The notes under the pieces are model-generated. The model saw only the letters and a list, made by a program, of their open reading frames with translations. It had not been told where the DNA came from and made no database searches. From Pseudomonas versuta (GTDB lineage Bacteria; Pseudomonadota; Gammaproteobacteria; Pseudomonadales; Pseudomonadaceae): a DNA stretch of 64,000 nt. Location of the stretch: contig NZ_CP012676.1 of assembly GCF_001294575.1 (NCBI RefSeq), positions 2,418,001-2,482,000 of the forward strand, read 5' to 3'. Both the position numbers and the translations under genes were made by a program. Shown one piece after another: positions 46,394 to 56,630 of the stretch. Position 1 is the stretch's first letter; every line of letters starts with the position of its first letter.

Positions 46394-47977
46394 ATGTCTA
46401 CCGTAACAGGCCAAAACTTTATCGGCGGCAGCCGTAGCGCTGCCGGCACAGTCACCCTTGAAAGCCTTGATGCCAGCACCGGCGTTGCCCTGCCTTTTCG
46501 CTTTCATCAGGCCACGCCCGAGGAAGTAGACCGCGCCGCCAACGCCGCCGATCAGGCCTTTGTCGAATTCCGCCAGCTGAGCCCTGAACGCCGCGCCGAA
46601 TTTCTCGATGCCATTGCTGACGAAATCGACCAACTGGGCGATGACTTTGTGGCGTTGGTCTGCCGTGAAACCGCACTGCCCGCCGGACGTATCCAGGGCG
46701 AACGCGGCCGTACCAGCGGCCAGATGCGCCTGTTCGCCAAAGTCCTGCGTCGTGGTGACTTTCTGGGGGCCCGTATCGACCTGGCCATGCCGGACCGCAA
46801 ACCGCTGCCACGGGTGGACTTGCGTCAGTACCGCATCGGCGTTGGCCCGGTTGCCGTGTTCGGCGCCAGCAACTTCCCGCTGGCCTTCTCCACTGCCGGT
46901 GGCGACACTGCCGCCGCTTTCGCAGCTGGCTGCCCGGTGGTCTTCAAGGCCCACAGTGGCCACATGGCAACGGCTGACCAGGTGGGTTGCGCGATCATTC
47001 GCGCCGCAGAAAAAACCGGCATGCCCAAGGGCGTGTTCAACATGATCTTCGGCGCTGGCGTCGGTGAACCGCTGATCAAACACCCGGCCATTCAGGCCGT
47101 GGGTTTTACCGGCTCACTGCATGGCGGCAACGCGCTGAGCAAAATGGCTGCCGAACGTGAGCAACCTATCCCGGTGTTTGCCGAGATGTCGAGCATCAAC
47201 CCGGTGATCCTGCTGCCTCAAGCGCTGGCCGCACGCGGTGACAAAGTGGCAGGCGAGCTGGCCGCATCGGTGACCATGGGCGGAGGCCAGTTCTGCACCA
47301 ACCCCGGCCTGGTGATCGGTCTGCGCTGCCCCGAGCTTTCGGCTTTTATCGAACACCTCACGCAACAGATGACCGAGCAAGCGCCGCACACCCTGCTCAA
47401 TGCGGGCGGGTTGCGTAACTACACCAAGGGCGTCGAACACCTGCTGGGTCATAAAGGCATCACTCACCTGGCCGGCCACACCCAGTCCGGCGCTCAGGCC
47501 CAGCCGCAATTGTTCAAGGCCGATGTCAGCCTGCTACTGAACAAGGATCCTTTGCTGCAAGAAGAAGTGTTCGGCCCGGCAACGATCATCATCGAAGTGG
47601 AAAATGACGCCCAGCTCAAGGACGCCCTGCTGGCCCTGCGCGGACAATTGACCGCCACCCTGATTGGCGAACCGGGCGACCTTGAGCACTACCAGTGGCT
47701 GGTGCCGATTCTTGAGCAAAAAGTGGGTCGTATTCTGGTCAATGGCTACCCGACCGGCGTCGAAGTGTGCGATGCCATGGTTCACGGCGGGCCTTACCCG
47801 GCCACTTCGGATGCACGCGGCACCTCGGTTGGCTCGCTGGCCATCGACCGGTTCTTGCGCCCGGTGTGCTACCAGAACTATCCCGATGCATTGCTGCCGG
47901 CAGCGTTGCAAAATCGCAACCCGCTGGGCCTGCAACGCCTGGTTAATGGCGAGTGGAGCTCCAAGGCGATTGCTTAA
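46394..47977 (+). CDS. alpha-ketoglutaric semialdehyde dehydrogenase (aldehyde dehydrogenase)
   Basis: A 527-residue NAD(P)-dependent aldehyde dehydrogenase from ATG 46394 (MSTVTGQNFIGGSRS), with GAGGA upstream. Catalytic Cys is C301 in GGGQFCTNP and the general-base Glu lies in PVFAEMSSINP. With its GTSVGSLAIDRFLRPVCYQNYP ending it matches the type III ketoglutaric-semialdehyde dehydrogenases that end the glucarate pathway. The step between it and gudD (5-keto-4-deoxyglucarate dehydratase) is not in the window. A terminator follows. Confidence 0.9.
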   Translation: MSTVTGQNFIGGSRSAAGTVTLESLDASTGVALPFRFHQATPEEVDRAANAADQAFVEFRQLSPERRAEFLDAIADEIDQLGDDFVALVCRETALPAGRIQGERGRTSGQMRLFAKVLRRGDFLGARIDLAMPDRKPLPRVDLRQYRIGVGPVAVFGASNFPLAFSTAGGDTAAAFAAGCPVVFKAHSGHMATADQVGCAIIRAAEKTGMPKGVFNMIFGAGVGEPLIKHPAIQAVGFTGSLHGGNALSKMAAEREQPIPVFAEMSSINPVILLPQALAARGDKVAGELAASVTMGGGQFCTNPGLVIGLRCPELSAFIEHLTQQMTEQAPHTLLNAGGLRNYTKGVEHLLGHKGITHLAGHTQSGAQAQPQLFKADVSLLLNKDPLLQEEVFGPATIIIEVENDAQLKDALLALRGQLTATLIGEPGDLEHYQWLVPILEQKVGRILVNGYPTGVEVCDAMVHGGPYPATSDARGTSVGSLAIDRFLRPVCYQNYPDALLPAALQNRNPLGLQRLVNGEWSSKAIA

Positions 47978-47993
47978 GCTTTGATGGCTGGAC

Positions 47994-48023
47994 AACGGCG
48001 CCTGCAACGGGCGCCGTTTTTGT
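47994..48023 (+). terminator. intrinsic terminator of the glucarate operon
   Basis: A 9-bp stem AACGGCGCC (47994-48002)/GGCGCCGTT (48010-48018) with a T-rich tail, 17 bases after the dehydrogenase stop codon. Confidence 0.85.
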
Positions 48024-48064
48024 TTCTGCGCCCGCAGAAATTGGATCCGATATCAAATTTCAGG

Positions 48065-48103
48065 CAAAAAAAAGCCCAAGTAGCTGATGGAAACTTGGGG
48101 CTT
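48065..48103 (-). terminator. strong minus-strand intrinsic terminator
   Basis: Arms at 48072-48081 (AAGCCCAAGT) and 48093-48103 pair with one bulge; on the minus strand the hairpin is followed by a run of eight or more T. The nearest minus-strand gene ends at 48483, about 380 bases upstream, so it may end a small RNA in between. Confidence 0.75.
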
Positions 48104-48240
48104 AAAAATGCATAAACCGTGGTAGGTGAACGCAGGGCGATCTTACCCCAGTGTTACAACCAGTAACAAGATATTTTGCAGACTTTTTTTCAATCCAGTA
48201 CTGACCTAAGTCATTAAATAGTCAAAAGTTTTCGAAACAT
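48104..48240 (-). ncRNA. candidate small RNA ending at the 48065 terminator
   Basis: The only support is position: an orphan strong terminator, and about 135 bases of non-coding sequence before it on the minus strand with a TTGACT hexamer (48218-48223 region) and a small dyad GTTAC/GTAAC at 48153-48167. The 5' end is not defined and no known family is recognised. Confidence 0.25.
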
Positions 48241-48433
48241 GACTGATTCTGGATGGCCATCATTCAGAGTTTTTTCGTTTTATTTCAAGGATCTAACTTG
48301 CCAATACCGGGTTTATGAGCTTGTTGGCAATATGCCACTACCCTCCCCGTGTAAAAAACTGTCGGCTGATCCATCACCATCGCTGGCAAGCCAGCTCCCA
48401 CAAGAGATGCATGCAATCCTGGAAACCGCATTC

Positions 48434-48465
48434 ATCCTGTAGGAGCGAGCTCGCTCCTACAGGAT
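48434..48465. repeat. perfect 32-bp REP palindrome
   Basis: 16-bp arms ATCCTGTAGGAGCGAG and complement meet with no loop, just past the stop of the SRPBCC gene. It resembles a minimal REP unit. Confidence 0.9.
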
Positions 48466-48482
48466 GGGGAGAAGCCTATTGA

Positions 48483-48893
48483 TCAACCCGGGAAATTGGC
48501 TCGCAACGCAGTGAGGCCAACCTGGTAGACGCCGTTGAACAGTTCCTGCGCCTCGACTTCACTGACACCGACCGGCGTAAAAAGCCCCGACCAGCGCACT
48601 CGCGAGCCATCCCCCAGCGCCTCAACGCTCAAGGTCGCCAGATAGTCCTTCACCGGGAACGGTGACTGAGCGAGGGAGTAGCTATAGGTTTTAGCCGCGT
48701 TATCGAAGGCTTCCAGGCGCTCGACGATCACCGTGCCATCGTCTGTGCGCAGGGTGCGCAAGCGCCCGCCTTCGCTGAGTTCGCTTCGGGTAACCATCGG
48801 CAACCAGTCAGGCAGACTGTTGAAGCCGCCGATCAATTGCCAGACCTGGTCGGACGAAGCCGGGATATCGATTACCGCTGATGCCGTTGCCAT
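48483..48893 (-). CDS. SRPBCC-family (START-like) protein
   Basis: A 136-residue protein from ATG 48893, which has GGAGAG upstream. It opens ASAVIDIPASSDQVWQLIGG and contains DWLPMVTRSEL and ALGDGSRVRWSGLF, as in polyketide-cyclase/SRPBCC proteins that bind small hydrophobic ligands. No enzyme partner is adjacent; the NIPSNAP gene upstream is on the same strand. The ligand is unknown. Confidence 0.85.
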   Translation of the reverse strand: MATASAVIDIPASSDQVWQLIGGFNSLPDWLPMVTRSELSEGGRLRTLRTDDGTVIVERLEAFDNAAKTYSYSLAQSPFPVKDYLATLSVEALGDGSRVRWSGLFTPVGVSEVEAQELFNGVYQVGLTALRANFPG

Positions 48894-49090
48894 GTGATGT
48901 GTCTCTCCGGATAACTGAAACAAATGTGAGCCCGACCATACCACCGTCACCGCGCAGGACCACGGTGGCAGTGGCAGCATTGAACCGGATAGTGACCGAT
49001 CCGCGGTCCAAACCCGAATAAGACTTTAGCCGCCTGCACTCGCGACGATAAAGCAACCCGGGCGAAGTCGATGGGCCCGTCCCACCCGGA

Positions 49091-49396
49091 TTATTCGAAT
49101 ACCGGACGCAAGAAGGTGCGCTCGTAACTGACGATGCAGCGATTGTCTTCGGCCAGTTTGAAAGCCGCGATGCACTCGGCGTCGGTTTTCGAGCGATCGC
49201 GGTAGTCCTCATAAGCGGCCAGGGACGGGAACGAAAACATGGCCAGGGCAATATTGTTGGCGCCTTCCGAGGGCAGGAAATAGCCGTGGTGGATGCCACC
49301 GAATTTCTCTACCAGCGGTATCCACAACCGCCCGTACGCTTCAAATTCGGCCAGTTTGTAAGGGTCAATCACGTAGCGCAGGTGGCAGGTAATCAT
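49091..49396 (-). CDS. NIPSNAP-family protein
   Basis: A 101-residue ferredoxin-like alpha+beta protein. YVIDPYKLAEFEAYGRLWIPLVEKFGG and YEDYRDRSK are typical of NIPSNAP-domain proteins. The function of bacterial members is mostly unknown. It lies about 200 bases upstream of the SRPBCC gene and may share its transcript. Confidence 0.85.
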   Translation of the reverse strand: MITCHLRYVIDPYKLAEFEAYGRLWIPLVEKFGGIHHGYFLPSEGANNIALAMFSFPSLAAYEDYRDRSKTDAECIAAFKLAEDNRCIVSYERTFLRPVFE

Positions 49397-49479
49397 GTCA
49401 TCAGTCCATGGCGTAAAAGGAGGCCGAGACTAATCCGCAGCCTCCTGAAGGGTCAATACGCCATCACTGCCCCCCACGA

Positions 49480-49558
49480 GCTTGCCTCGCGAGCTTCTCA
49501 ATATGGCTGCGCTCACTCGCCAGTCAATCCGGATCCAGTAAAAAGCTCGCTCCTACAG
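49480..49558. repeat. degenerate REP sequence
   Basis: GAGCTTGCCTCGCGAGCTTC near 49480-49499 and AGCTCGCTCCTACAG near 49543-49557 are parts of REP arms in opposite orientation, separated by about 45 bases. Confidence 0.6.
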
Positions 49559-49660
49559 TGGGCGGGGTTGGGTCGGCAGGGTTTATCATTAGATCGCTGG
49601 CTGAGCAGGTATGAGTTTAGATAAGCTCTGCCTCCCCCATCAGCAACCAGCGGTAAGCGC

Positions 49661-51364
49661 ATGTTTGAAGTCACTGAGGTCCCCATCGCCCAACTGCGCG
49701 CCGCGCTCGAGTCCGGCCAGACCACTTCGGTTGAGTTGGTGCAGGCCTATCTCGCCCGGATCGAGGCCTATGACGGTCCCGACACCGCCACGGCGCTCAA
49801 CGCGGTGGTGGTGCGCAACCCTGAAGCGCTGAGCGAAGCACAGGCAGCCGATGCACGTCGGGCCAAGGGCCAGGCGCTGGGACCTCTGGACGGTATCCCC
49901 TATACCGCCAAGGACAGCTATCTGGTGAAAGGCCTGACCGCAGCGTCGGGCAGCCCCGCATTCAAGGATCTGGTGGCCCATCGCGATGCGTTTACCATCG
50001 AACGCCTGCGCGGCGCCGGGGCCATTTGCCTGGGCAAGACCAATATGCCGCCCATGGCCAACGGTGGCATGCAGCGCGGGGTCTATGGCCGTGCCGAGAG
50101 CCCGTATAACGCCGATTACCTCACCGCGCCCTTTGCCTCGGGTTCATCGAACGGTGCAGGCACGGCAACGGCAGCCAGTTTTTCGGCATTCGGCCTGGCG
50201 GAAGAAACCTGGTCCAGCGGACGTGGCCCGGCCTCGAACAATGGTTTGTGCGCCTATACCCCTTCGCGCGGGGTGATTTCGGTGCGTGGCAACTGGCCGC
50301 TGACCCCGACCATGGACGTGGTGGTGCCGTTCGCCAGAACCATGGCCGACCTGCTTGAAGTACTCGATGTGGTCGTGGCCGAAGATCCGGACACCCGTGG
50401 CGATCTGTGGCGCCTGCAACCCTGGGTGCCGATCCCCGCGGTGGCCGCAGTGCGCCCTGCCTCTTATGCAGAGCTCAACGCCGGCGCTGAAGCACTCGCA
50501 GGCAAGCGCTTTGGCGTGCCGCGCATGTACATCAATGCCGACCCCGAAGCGGGTACGGCCCAAGCACCGGGTATCGGCGGCCCGACCGGCCAGCGGATCA
50601 TTACCCGGGCCTCGGTGATCGAGCTCTGGCAAGCAGCGCGCAAGGCCATTGAGGCCCGGGGCGGCGAAGTGATCGAAGTCGACTTCCCGCTGGTGTCCAA
50701 TTGCGAGGGAGATCGCCCTGGTGCGCCCACCGTGTTCACTCGCGGGCTGGTCTCCAAAGAGTTTTTGCATGATGAATTGTGGGAGCTGTCGGCCTGGGCG
50801 TTTGATGACTTCCTGCGGGCCAATGGTGATCCGAAACTCAACCGTCTGGCTGACGTTGACGGCGCTCTGATCTTCCCCCACGACCCGGGAACGCTGCCCA
50901 ACCGCGAAGATGAACTGGCGGCGGGCATGGATGAATATGTGCGCATGGCCGAGCGCGGCATTACTCCGTGGGACCGGATCAGTACCTTGCCTGACGGCCT
51001 GCGCGGTCTGGAGCAGACCCGCCGGATTGATCTTGAGGACTGGATGGATCGCCTGGGTCTGGATGCGGTGTTGTTCCCCACGGTTGCCGATGTAGGGCCG
51101 GCGGATGCCGATGTGAATCCCGATTCGGCGGATATTGCGTGGAGTAATGGGGTTTGGGTTGCCAATGGCAACCTGGCGATCCGGCATCTGGGTGTGCCTA
51201 CGGTGACGGTGCCGATGGGTGTGATGGCGGATATTGGCATGCCGGTAGGGCTGACCTTTGCCGGTCGGGCTTATGATGATTCGGCGCTGTTGCGGTTTGC
51301 GGCGGCGTTTGAAGCCACCGGTAGCAAGCGCCTGATCCCGCCGCGGACCCCGCCACTGGCATAA
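49661..51364 (+). CDS. amidase (amidase-signature family)
   Basis: A 567-residue Ser-Ser-Lys hydrolase. Lys is K84 in IPYTAKDSYL, the cis-Ser lies in FASGSSNGAGTA (S162-S163), and the nucleophile in WSSGRGPASNNGL (S186 by alignment to SxRxP). The canonical GTDTGGSIR is replaced by EETWSSGRG, so the substrate pocket is unusual. ATG 49661 has no strong ribosome-binding site. It may hydrolyse an aliphatic or ureido amide, but no context identifies the substrate; it lies 360 bases from the carbamoylase gene on the other strand. Confidence 0.87.
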   Translation: MFEVTEVPIAQLRAALESGQTTSVELVQAYLARIEAYDGPDTATALNAVVVRNPEALSEAQAADARRAKGQALGPLDGIPYTAKDSYLVKGLTAASGSPAFKDLVAHRDAFTIERLRGAGAICLGKTNMPPMANGGMQRGVYGRAESPYNADYLTAPFASGSSNGAGTATAASFSAFGLAEETWSSGRGPASNNGLCAYTPSRGVISVRGNWPLTPTMDVVVPFARTMADLLEVLDVVVAEDPDTRGDLWRLQPWVPIPAVAAVRPASYAELNAGAEALAGKRFGVPRMYINADPEAGTAQAPGIGGPTGQRIITRASVIELWQAARKAIEARGGEVIEVDFPLVSNCEGDRPGAPTVFTRGLVSKEFLHDELWELSAWAFDDFLRANGDPKLNRLADVDGALIFPHDPGTLPNREDELAAGMDEYVRMAERGITPWDRISTLPDGLRGLEQTRRIDLEDWMDRLGLDAVLFPTVADVGPADADVNPDSADIAWSNGVWVANGNLAIRHLGVPTVTVPMGVMADIGMPVGLTFAGRAYDDSALLRFAAAFEATGSKRLIPPRTPPLA

Positions 51365-51370
51365 GCTTTT

Positions 51371-51394
51371 GGCTTTGGCTTTGGCTTTGGCTTT
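51371..51394 (+). repeat. tandem hexamer (GGCTTT)x4
   Basis: Four perfect GGCTTT copies, preceded by a near-copy GCTTTT, begin six bases past the amidase stop codon. They are non-coding. Confidence 0.85.
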
Positions 51395-51450
51395 TAAAGA
51401 CGATGTTCCTGCGGCCACTCGATATTCGGGGCGACACGAAGGCTCATCAA

Positions 51451-51499
51451 ATGGATATGTACTCGGCGCAAGTAACTGACAGACCGCGTACATATCCAT
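51451..51499. repeat. 12-bp perfect inverted repeat with 25-base loop
   Basis: ATGGATATGTAC (51451-51462) and its complement (51488-51499) flank 25 bases. It lies between the converging amidase and carbamoylase genes. Confidence 0.8.
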
Positions 51500-51723
51500 T
51501 ACAGGCGTTTAACTCGACTATCGGTTTCGCTCTTACAGCGAGTCCCTTTTGTCAAACAGCCACAAAAGGAACCAAAAAGGCCTTGCCGGGAGGACCACTG
51601 CGCAGAACCTCCTCTCGGCCTCCCGAAAGGGCTTGAAGATCAAGAGCAGATCAAGATCAAAAACAAAATCCGACCTGTAGTCGCTGCCGAAGGCTGCGAT
51701 CTGGCGCGCAGCGCCAGCCATCC

Positions 51724-52998
51724 TTAGCGGGTTTGCGCAACAATCTCCGATGCCGCAAGCATCGCCTTGAGCAACACCGCACAGCCTGCCGCCAGGTCCG
51801 CGGGATCGGCATTCTCGATTTCGTTGTGGCTGATCCCACCCTCGCAGGGCACAAAAATCATCCCCGCCGGCCCCAGTTCGGCCAGGAAGATCGCGTCATG
51901 CCCTGCCCCGCTGACGATGTCCATGTTGGATAAGCCCAGTTCATTGGCCGCATTGCGCACTGCATCGACACAGTCGGGGTTGAAGTACAACGGCGGGAAG
52001 TCCGCAGTCGGGGTCAGTTCAAAGCTCAGGCCGTGTTGCTGGCAGGTGGCTTCGATCACCCCGCGTACCTGTTCGATCATGGCGTCCAGCCGCTCTGGCA
52101 GCAGGTGACGGAAATCCAGGGTCATGCGTACTTCACCCGGGATCACGTTGCGCGAGCCCGGATAGGCTTGCAGGCAGCCCACTGTGCCGCACGCATGGGG
52201 TTGATGGCTCAAGGCGGCCTGGTTGACCGCGGCCACCACGGCCGCCGCGCCAACCAGTGCATCCTTGCGCAGGTGCATCGGGGTCGGCCCCGCGTGGGCT
52301 TCTACGCCGCGCAGGTTGAGGTCAAACCATTTCTGCCCCAGCGCGCCAAGCACCACGCCTATGGTTTTGCGTTCGTCTTCAAGGATCGGCCCTTGCTCGA
52401 TATGGGCTTCAAAGTAGGCGCCCACCGGGTGGCCGCTGACTTTGCGGCTGCCGGCATAACCAATGGCATTCAGGGCCTCGGCAACCGTCACGCCCTGGGC
52501 GTCGGTCTTGGCCAGGGTTTCTTCAAGGGTGAATTTTTCTGCAAAGACTCCGGAGCCCATCATGCACGGCGCGAACCGCGAGCCTTCTTCGTTGGTCCAC
52601 ACCACCACTTCCAACGGCGCCCGGGTCTGGATGTTGAGGTCGTTGAGTGTGCGCAGTACTTCGACGCCGGCCAGCACCCCGTAGCAACCGTCAAATTTGC
52701 CGCCGGTGGGCTGGGTATCGATATGGCTGCCGGTCATCACCGGCGGCAAGTCGGGATTGAGCCCCGGACGGCGGGCGAAAATATTGCCCACCGCGTCGAC
52801 GCTGACCGTGCAGCCCGCTTCTTCACACCAGCGTACAAAGATGTCCCGGGCCTGACGGTCGAGGTCGGTCAGGGCCAGGCGACACACGCCGCCTTTGACT
52901 GTGGCACCCAGTTGCGCCAATTCCATCAGCGAGGCCCAAAGGCGTTCTCCATTGACGGACTGCGGGCGTTGCTGCTGAAGGTCTTGTACAGCGTTCAT
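51724..52998 (-). CDS. Zn-dependent hydantoinase/carbamoylase (N-carbamoyl-beta-alanine amidohydrolase)
   Basis: A 424-residue M20-type amidohydrolase. Metal ligands lie in GSHIDTQPTGGKFDGCYG and further motifs in WTNEEGSRFAPCMMGSG and GAGHDAIFLAELGPAGMIFVP. In the setting of dihydropyrimidinase and PreTA it is the third enzyme of reductive pyrimidine breakdown, splitting N-carbamoyl-beta-alanine to beta-alanine, carbon dioxide and ammonia. It is divergent from those genes and 48 bases after the NCS1 permease, so probably co-transcribed with it. The PydC-like role is inferred from context. Confidence 0.9.
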   Translation of the reverse strand: MNAVQDLQQQRPQSVNGERLWASLMELAQLGATVKGGVCRLALTDLDRQARDIFVRWCEEAGCTVSVDAVGNIFARRPGLNPDLPPVMTGSHIDTQPTGGKFDGCYGVLAGVEVLRTLNDLNIQTRAPLEVVVWTNEEGSRFAPCMMGSGVFAEKFTLEETLAKTDAQGVTVAEALNAIGYAGSRKVSGHPVGAYFEAHIEQGPILEDERKTIGVVLGALGQKWFDLNLRGVEAHAGPTPMHLRKDALVGAAAVVAAVNQAALSHQPHACGTVGCLQAYPGSRNVIPGEVRMTLDFRHLLPERLDAMIEQVRGVIEATCQQHGLSFELTPTADFPPLYFNPDCVDAVRNAANELGLSNMDIVSGAGHDAIFLAELGPAGMIFVPCEGGISHNEIENADPADLAAGCAVLLKAMLAASEIVAQTR

Positions 52999-53046
52999 GG
53001 TCTTTTCCTCAGGCAGTTTATTGTAAGAGTTGATGGGGTGGCGATT

Positions 53047-54534
53047 TCAGATCGCACCTTTGACGACCGCTGTTTGCGGGTTGCTCAAGCGGCTCAGGCC
53101 GTAGTAAATCGCAGCGCCAAGCAAGGATCCGGTAAACCAGCCGTAGTCGTAGAACCAGCTGAAGGCGCTGCTGCCCAGTGACAACAGGGTCAGTACCACC
53201 GGCACCCCGAATGCAATGAAACCGTTCCAGTTCCAGGCCGGGTACACGCCATCGAGGTACAGCCCCTCAAGGTCGAGTTTTTGCTGACGGATAATGAAAT
53301 AGTCGACCACCATGATCCCGGCAATTGGCCCCAGCAGGCTGGAATAGCCCAGTAGCCAGTTGGAGTACACGGTTTCCAGGCTCACGTCCGAGACCAGCAG
53401 GCCCAGTTTTTTCAGCAGTTCATGGGCCATCAAGGCCAGCCCCACCAGGCCGGTCAATATCACGGCCGTGGTGCGGTTGATCAGTTTTGGGGCGATGTTC
53501 TGGAAGTCGTTGGTGGGCGACACAATGTTGGCCGCCGTGTTGGTGGACAGTGTGGCGATGATGATCAGGGCCATGGCCAGGGCCACCCAGCCGGGGCTCT
53601 GGATGTGGCCAATGAGGCTCACCGGATCAGACACCGTAACCCCCACCAGTTTTTCCGATGCAGCCGTCATCACCACACCCAGCGCGGCGAACAGGAACAT
53701 GGTCAGGGGCAAGCCGAACAGCTGTCCCAGGATCTGGTCTTTCTGGCTTTTGGCGTAACGGCTGAAGTCCGGAATGTTCAGCGACAGGGTCGCCCAGAAG
53801 CCGACCATCGCGGTCAGGCCTGCAAAGAAATAGCCATACACACTGGCACCCTCGGGGCGCTTGGCCGGCTGCGCCAGCAGTTCGGTCATAGACACGTTGG
53901 GTAACGCCCAAACCAGCAAACCGATGCCAACCAGTACCAGCAACGGTGCAGACAGGGTTTCAAGCCATTTGATCGACTCGGCACCGCGTAGTACCACCCA
54001 CAAATTAAGGGCCCAAAACACCATGAAGCCGATCACTTCACCGGTGCCGCCGAGGCTTTTCCAGCCTTCAAATACCGACCCCAGAAACAGGTGAATGGCC
54101 AGGCCGCCGAACAAAGTTTGAATGCCGAACCAGCCACACGCCACCAGGGCGCGAATCAGGCACGGAACGTTGGAACCAATGATGCCGAAAGAGGAACGCA
54201 GCAATACCGGAAACGGAATGCCGTACTTGGTGCCCGCAAATGCATTGAGGGTCAGCGGGATCAGGACCACCAGGTTGGCCAGCAAAATCGCCAGCAGCGC
54301 CTCGCCCACACTGAGCCCGAAGTAAGCGGTCAACACACCGCCCAGGGTATAGGTCGGCACACAAATCGACATGCCGATCCACAGCGCCGTGATATGCCAT
54401 TTGTTCCAGGTGCGCTCGTGAACTTTGGTGGGCGCCATGTCGTGGTTATATCGGGGACTGTCGAGAACGTCAGTCCCCGCCTCCAGTTCGAACAGCCCGT
54501 TACGTTCGGTGACTTGTGATCTGCTTGGCTGCAT
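53047..54534 (-). CDS. NCS1-family nucleobase:cation symporter
   Basis: A 495-residue, 12-helix permease. The segments HERTWNKWHITALWIGMSICVPTYTLGG and YGIPFPVLLRSSFGIIGSNVPCLIRALVACGWFGIQ are typical of NCS1 carriers for uracil, thymine, allantoin or hydantoin. In this cluster uracil or thymine is the likely substrate. It is the first gene of the minus-strand arm, divergent from dihydropyrimidinase across a 600-bp region. Confidence 0.92.
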   Translation of the reverse strand: MQPSRSQVTERNGLFELEAGTDVLDSPRYNHDMAPTKVHERTWNKWHITALWIGMSICVPTYTLGGVLTAYFGLSVGEALLAILLANLVVLIPLTLNAFAGTKYGIPFPVLLRSSFGIIGSNVPCLIRALVACGWFGIQTLFGGLAIHLFLGSVFEGWKSLGGTGEVIGFMVFWALNLWVVLRGAESIKWLETLSAPLLVLVGIGLLVWALPNVSMTELLAQPAKRPEGASVYGYFFAGLTAMVGFWATLSLNIPDFSRYAKSQKDQILGQLFGLPLTMFLFAALGVVMTAASEKLVGVTVSDPVSLIGHIQSPGWVALAMALIIIATLSTNTAANIVSPTNDFQNIAPKLINRTTAVILTGLVGLALMAHELLKKLGLLVSDVSLETVYSNWLLGYSSLLGPIAGIMVVDYFIIRQQKLDLEGLYLDGVYPAWNWNGFIAFGVPVVLTLLSLGSSAFSWFYDYGWFTGSLLGAAIYYGLSRLSNPQTAVVKGAI

Positions 54535-56572
<2,038 letters not shown>

Positions 56573-56630
56573 ATATAAAAACCACTGCCCCATAGAGGCA
56601 GGCGATCCCCACAACCGTGAGGCAATCACT

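Larger units (their letters stand above)
47978..48482. other. 505-bp intergenic region with terminators and a possible small RNA
   Basis: Besides the two terminators and the REP palindrome listed separately, it holds an AT-rich stretch (48160-48240) and a REP-like fragment (CGCTGGCAAGCCAGCTCCCACA, split over 48379-48401). A 67-codon frame at 48239-48442 runs through this repeat and is not called. Confidence 0.6.
51365..51723. other. 360-bp repeat-rich intergenic region
   Basis: No gene is seen. It holds four tandem GGCTTT units (51371-51394), a long-spaced inverted repeat (51451-51499), a stretch resembling a common Pseudomonas repeat (CGCTCTTACAGCGAG, CCTTTTGT/ACAAAAGG at 51545-51569), and REP-like GTAGTCGCTGCCGAAGGCTG near 51677-51696. 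Confidence 0.6.

Noticed and set aside
48239..48442. 67-codon frame after the glucarate operon
   Set aside because: It runs through REP-like sequence and has no ribosome-binding site or coding character.
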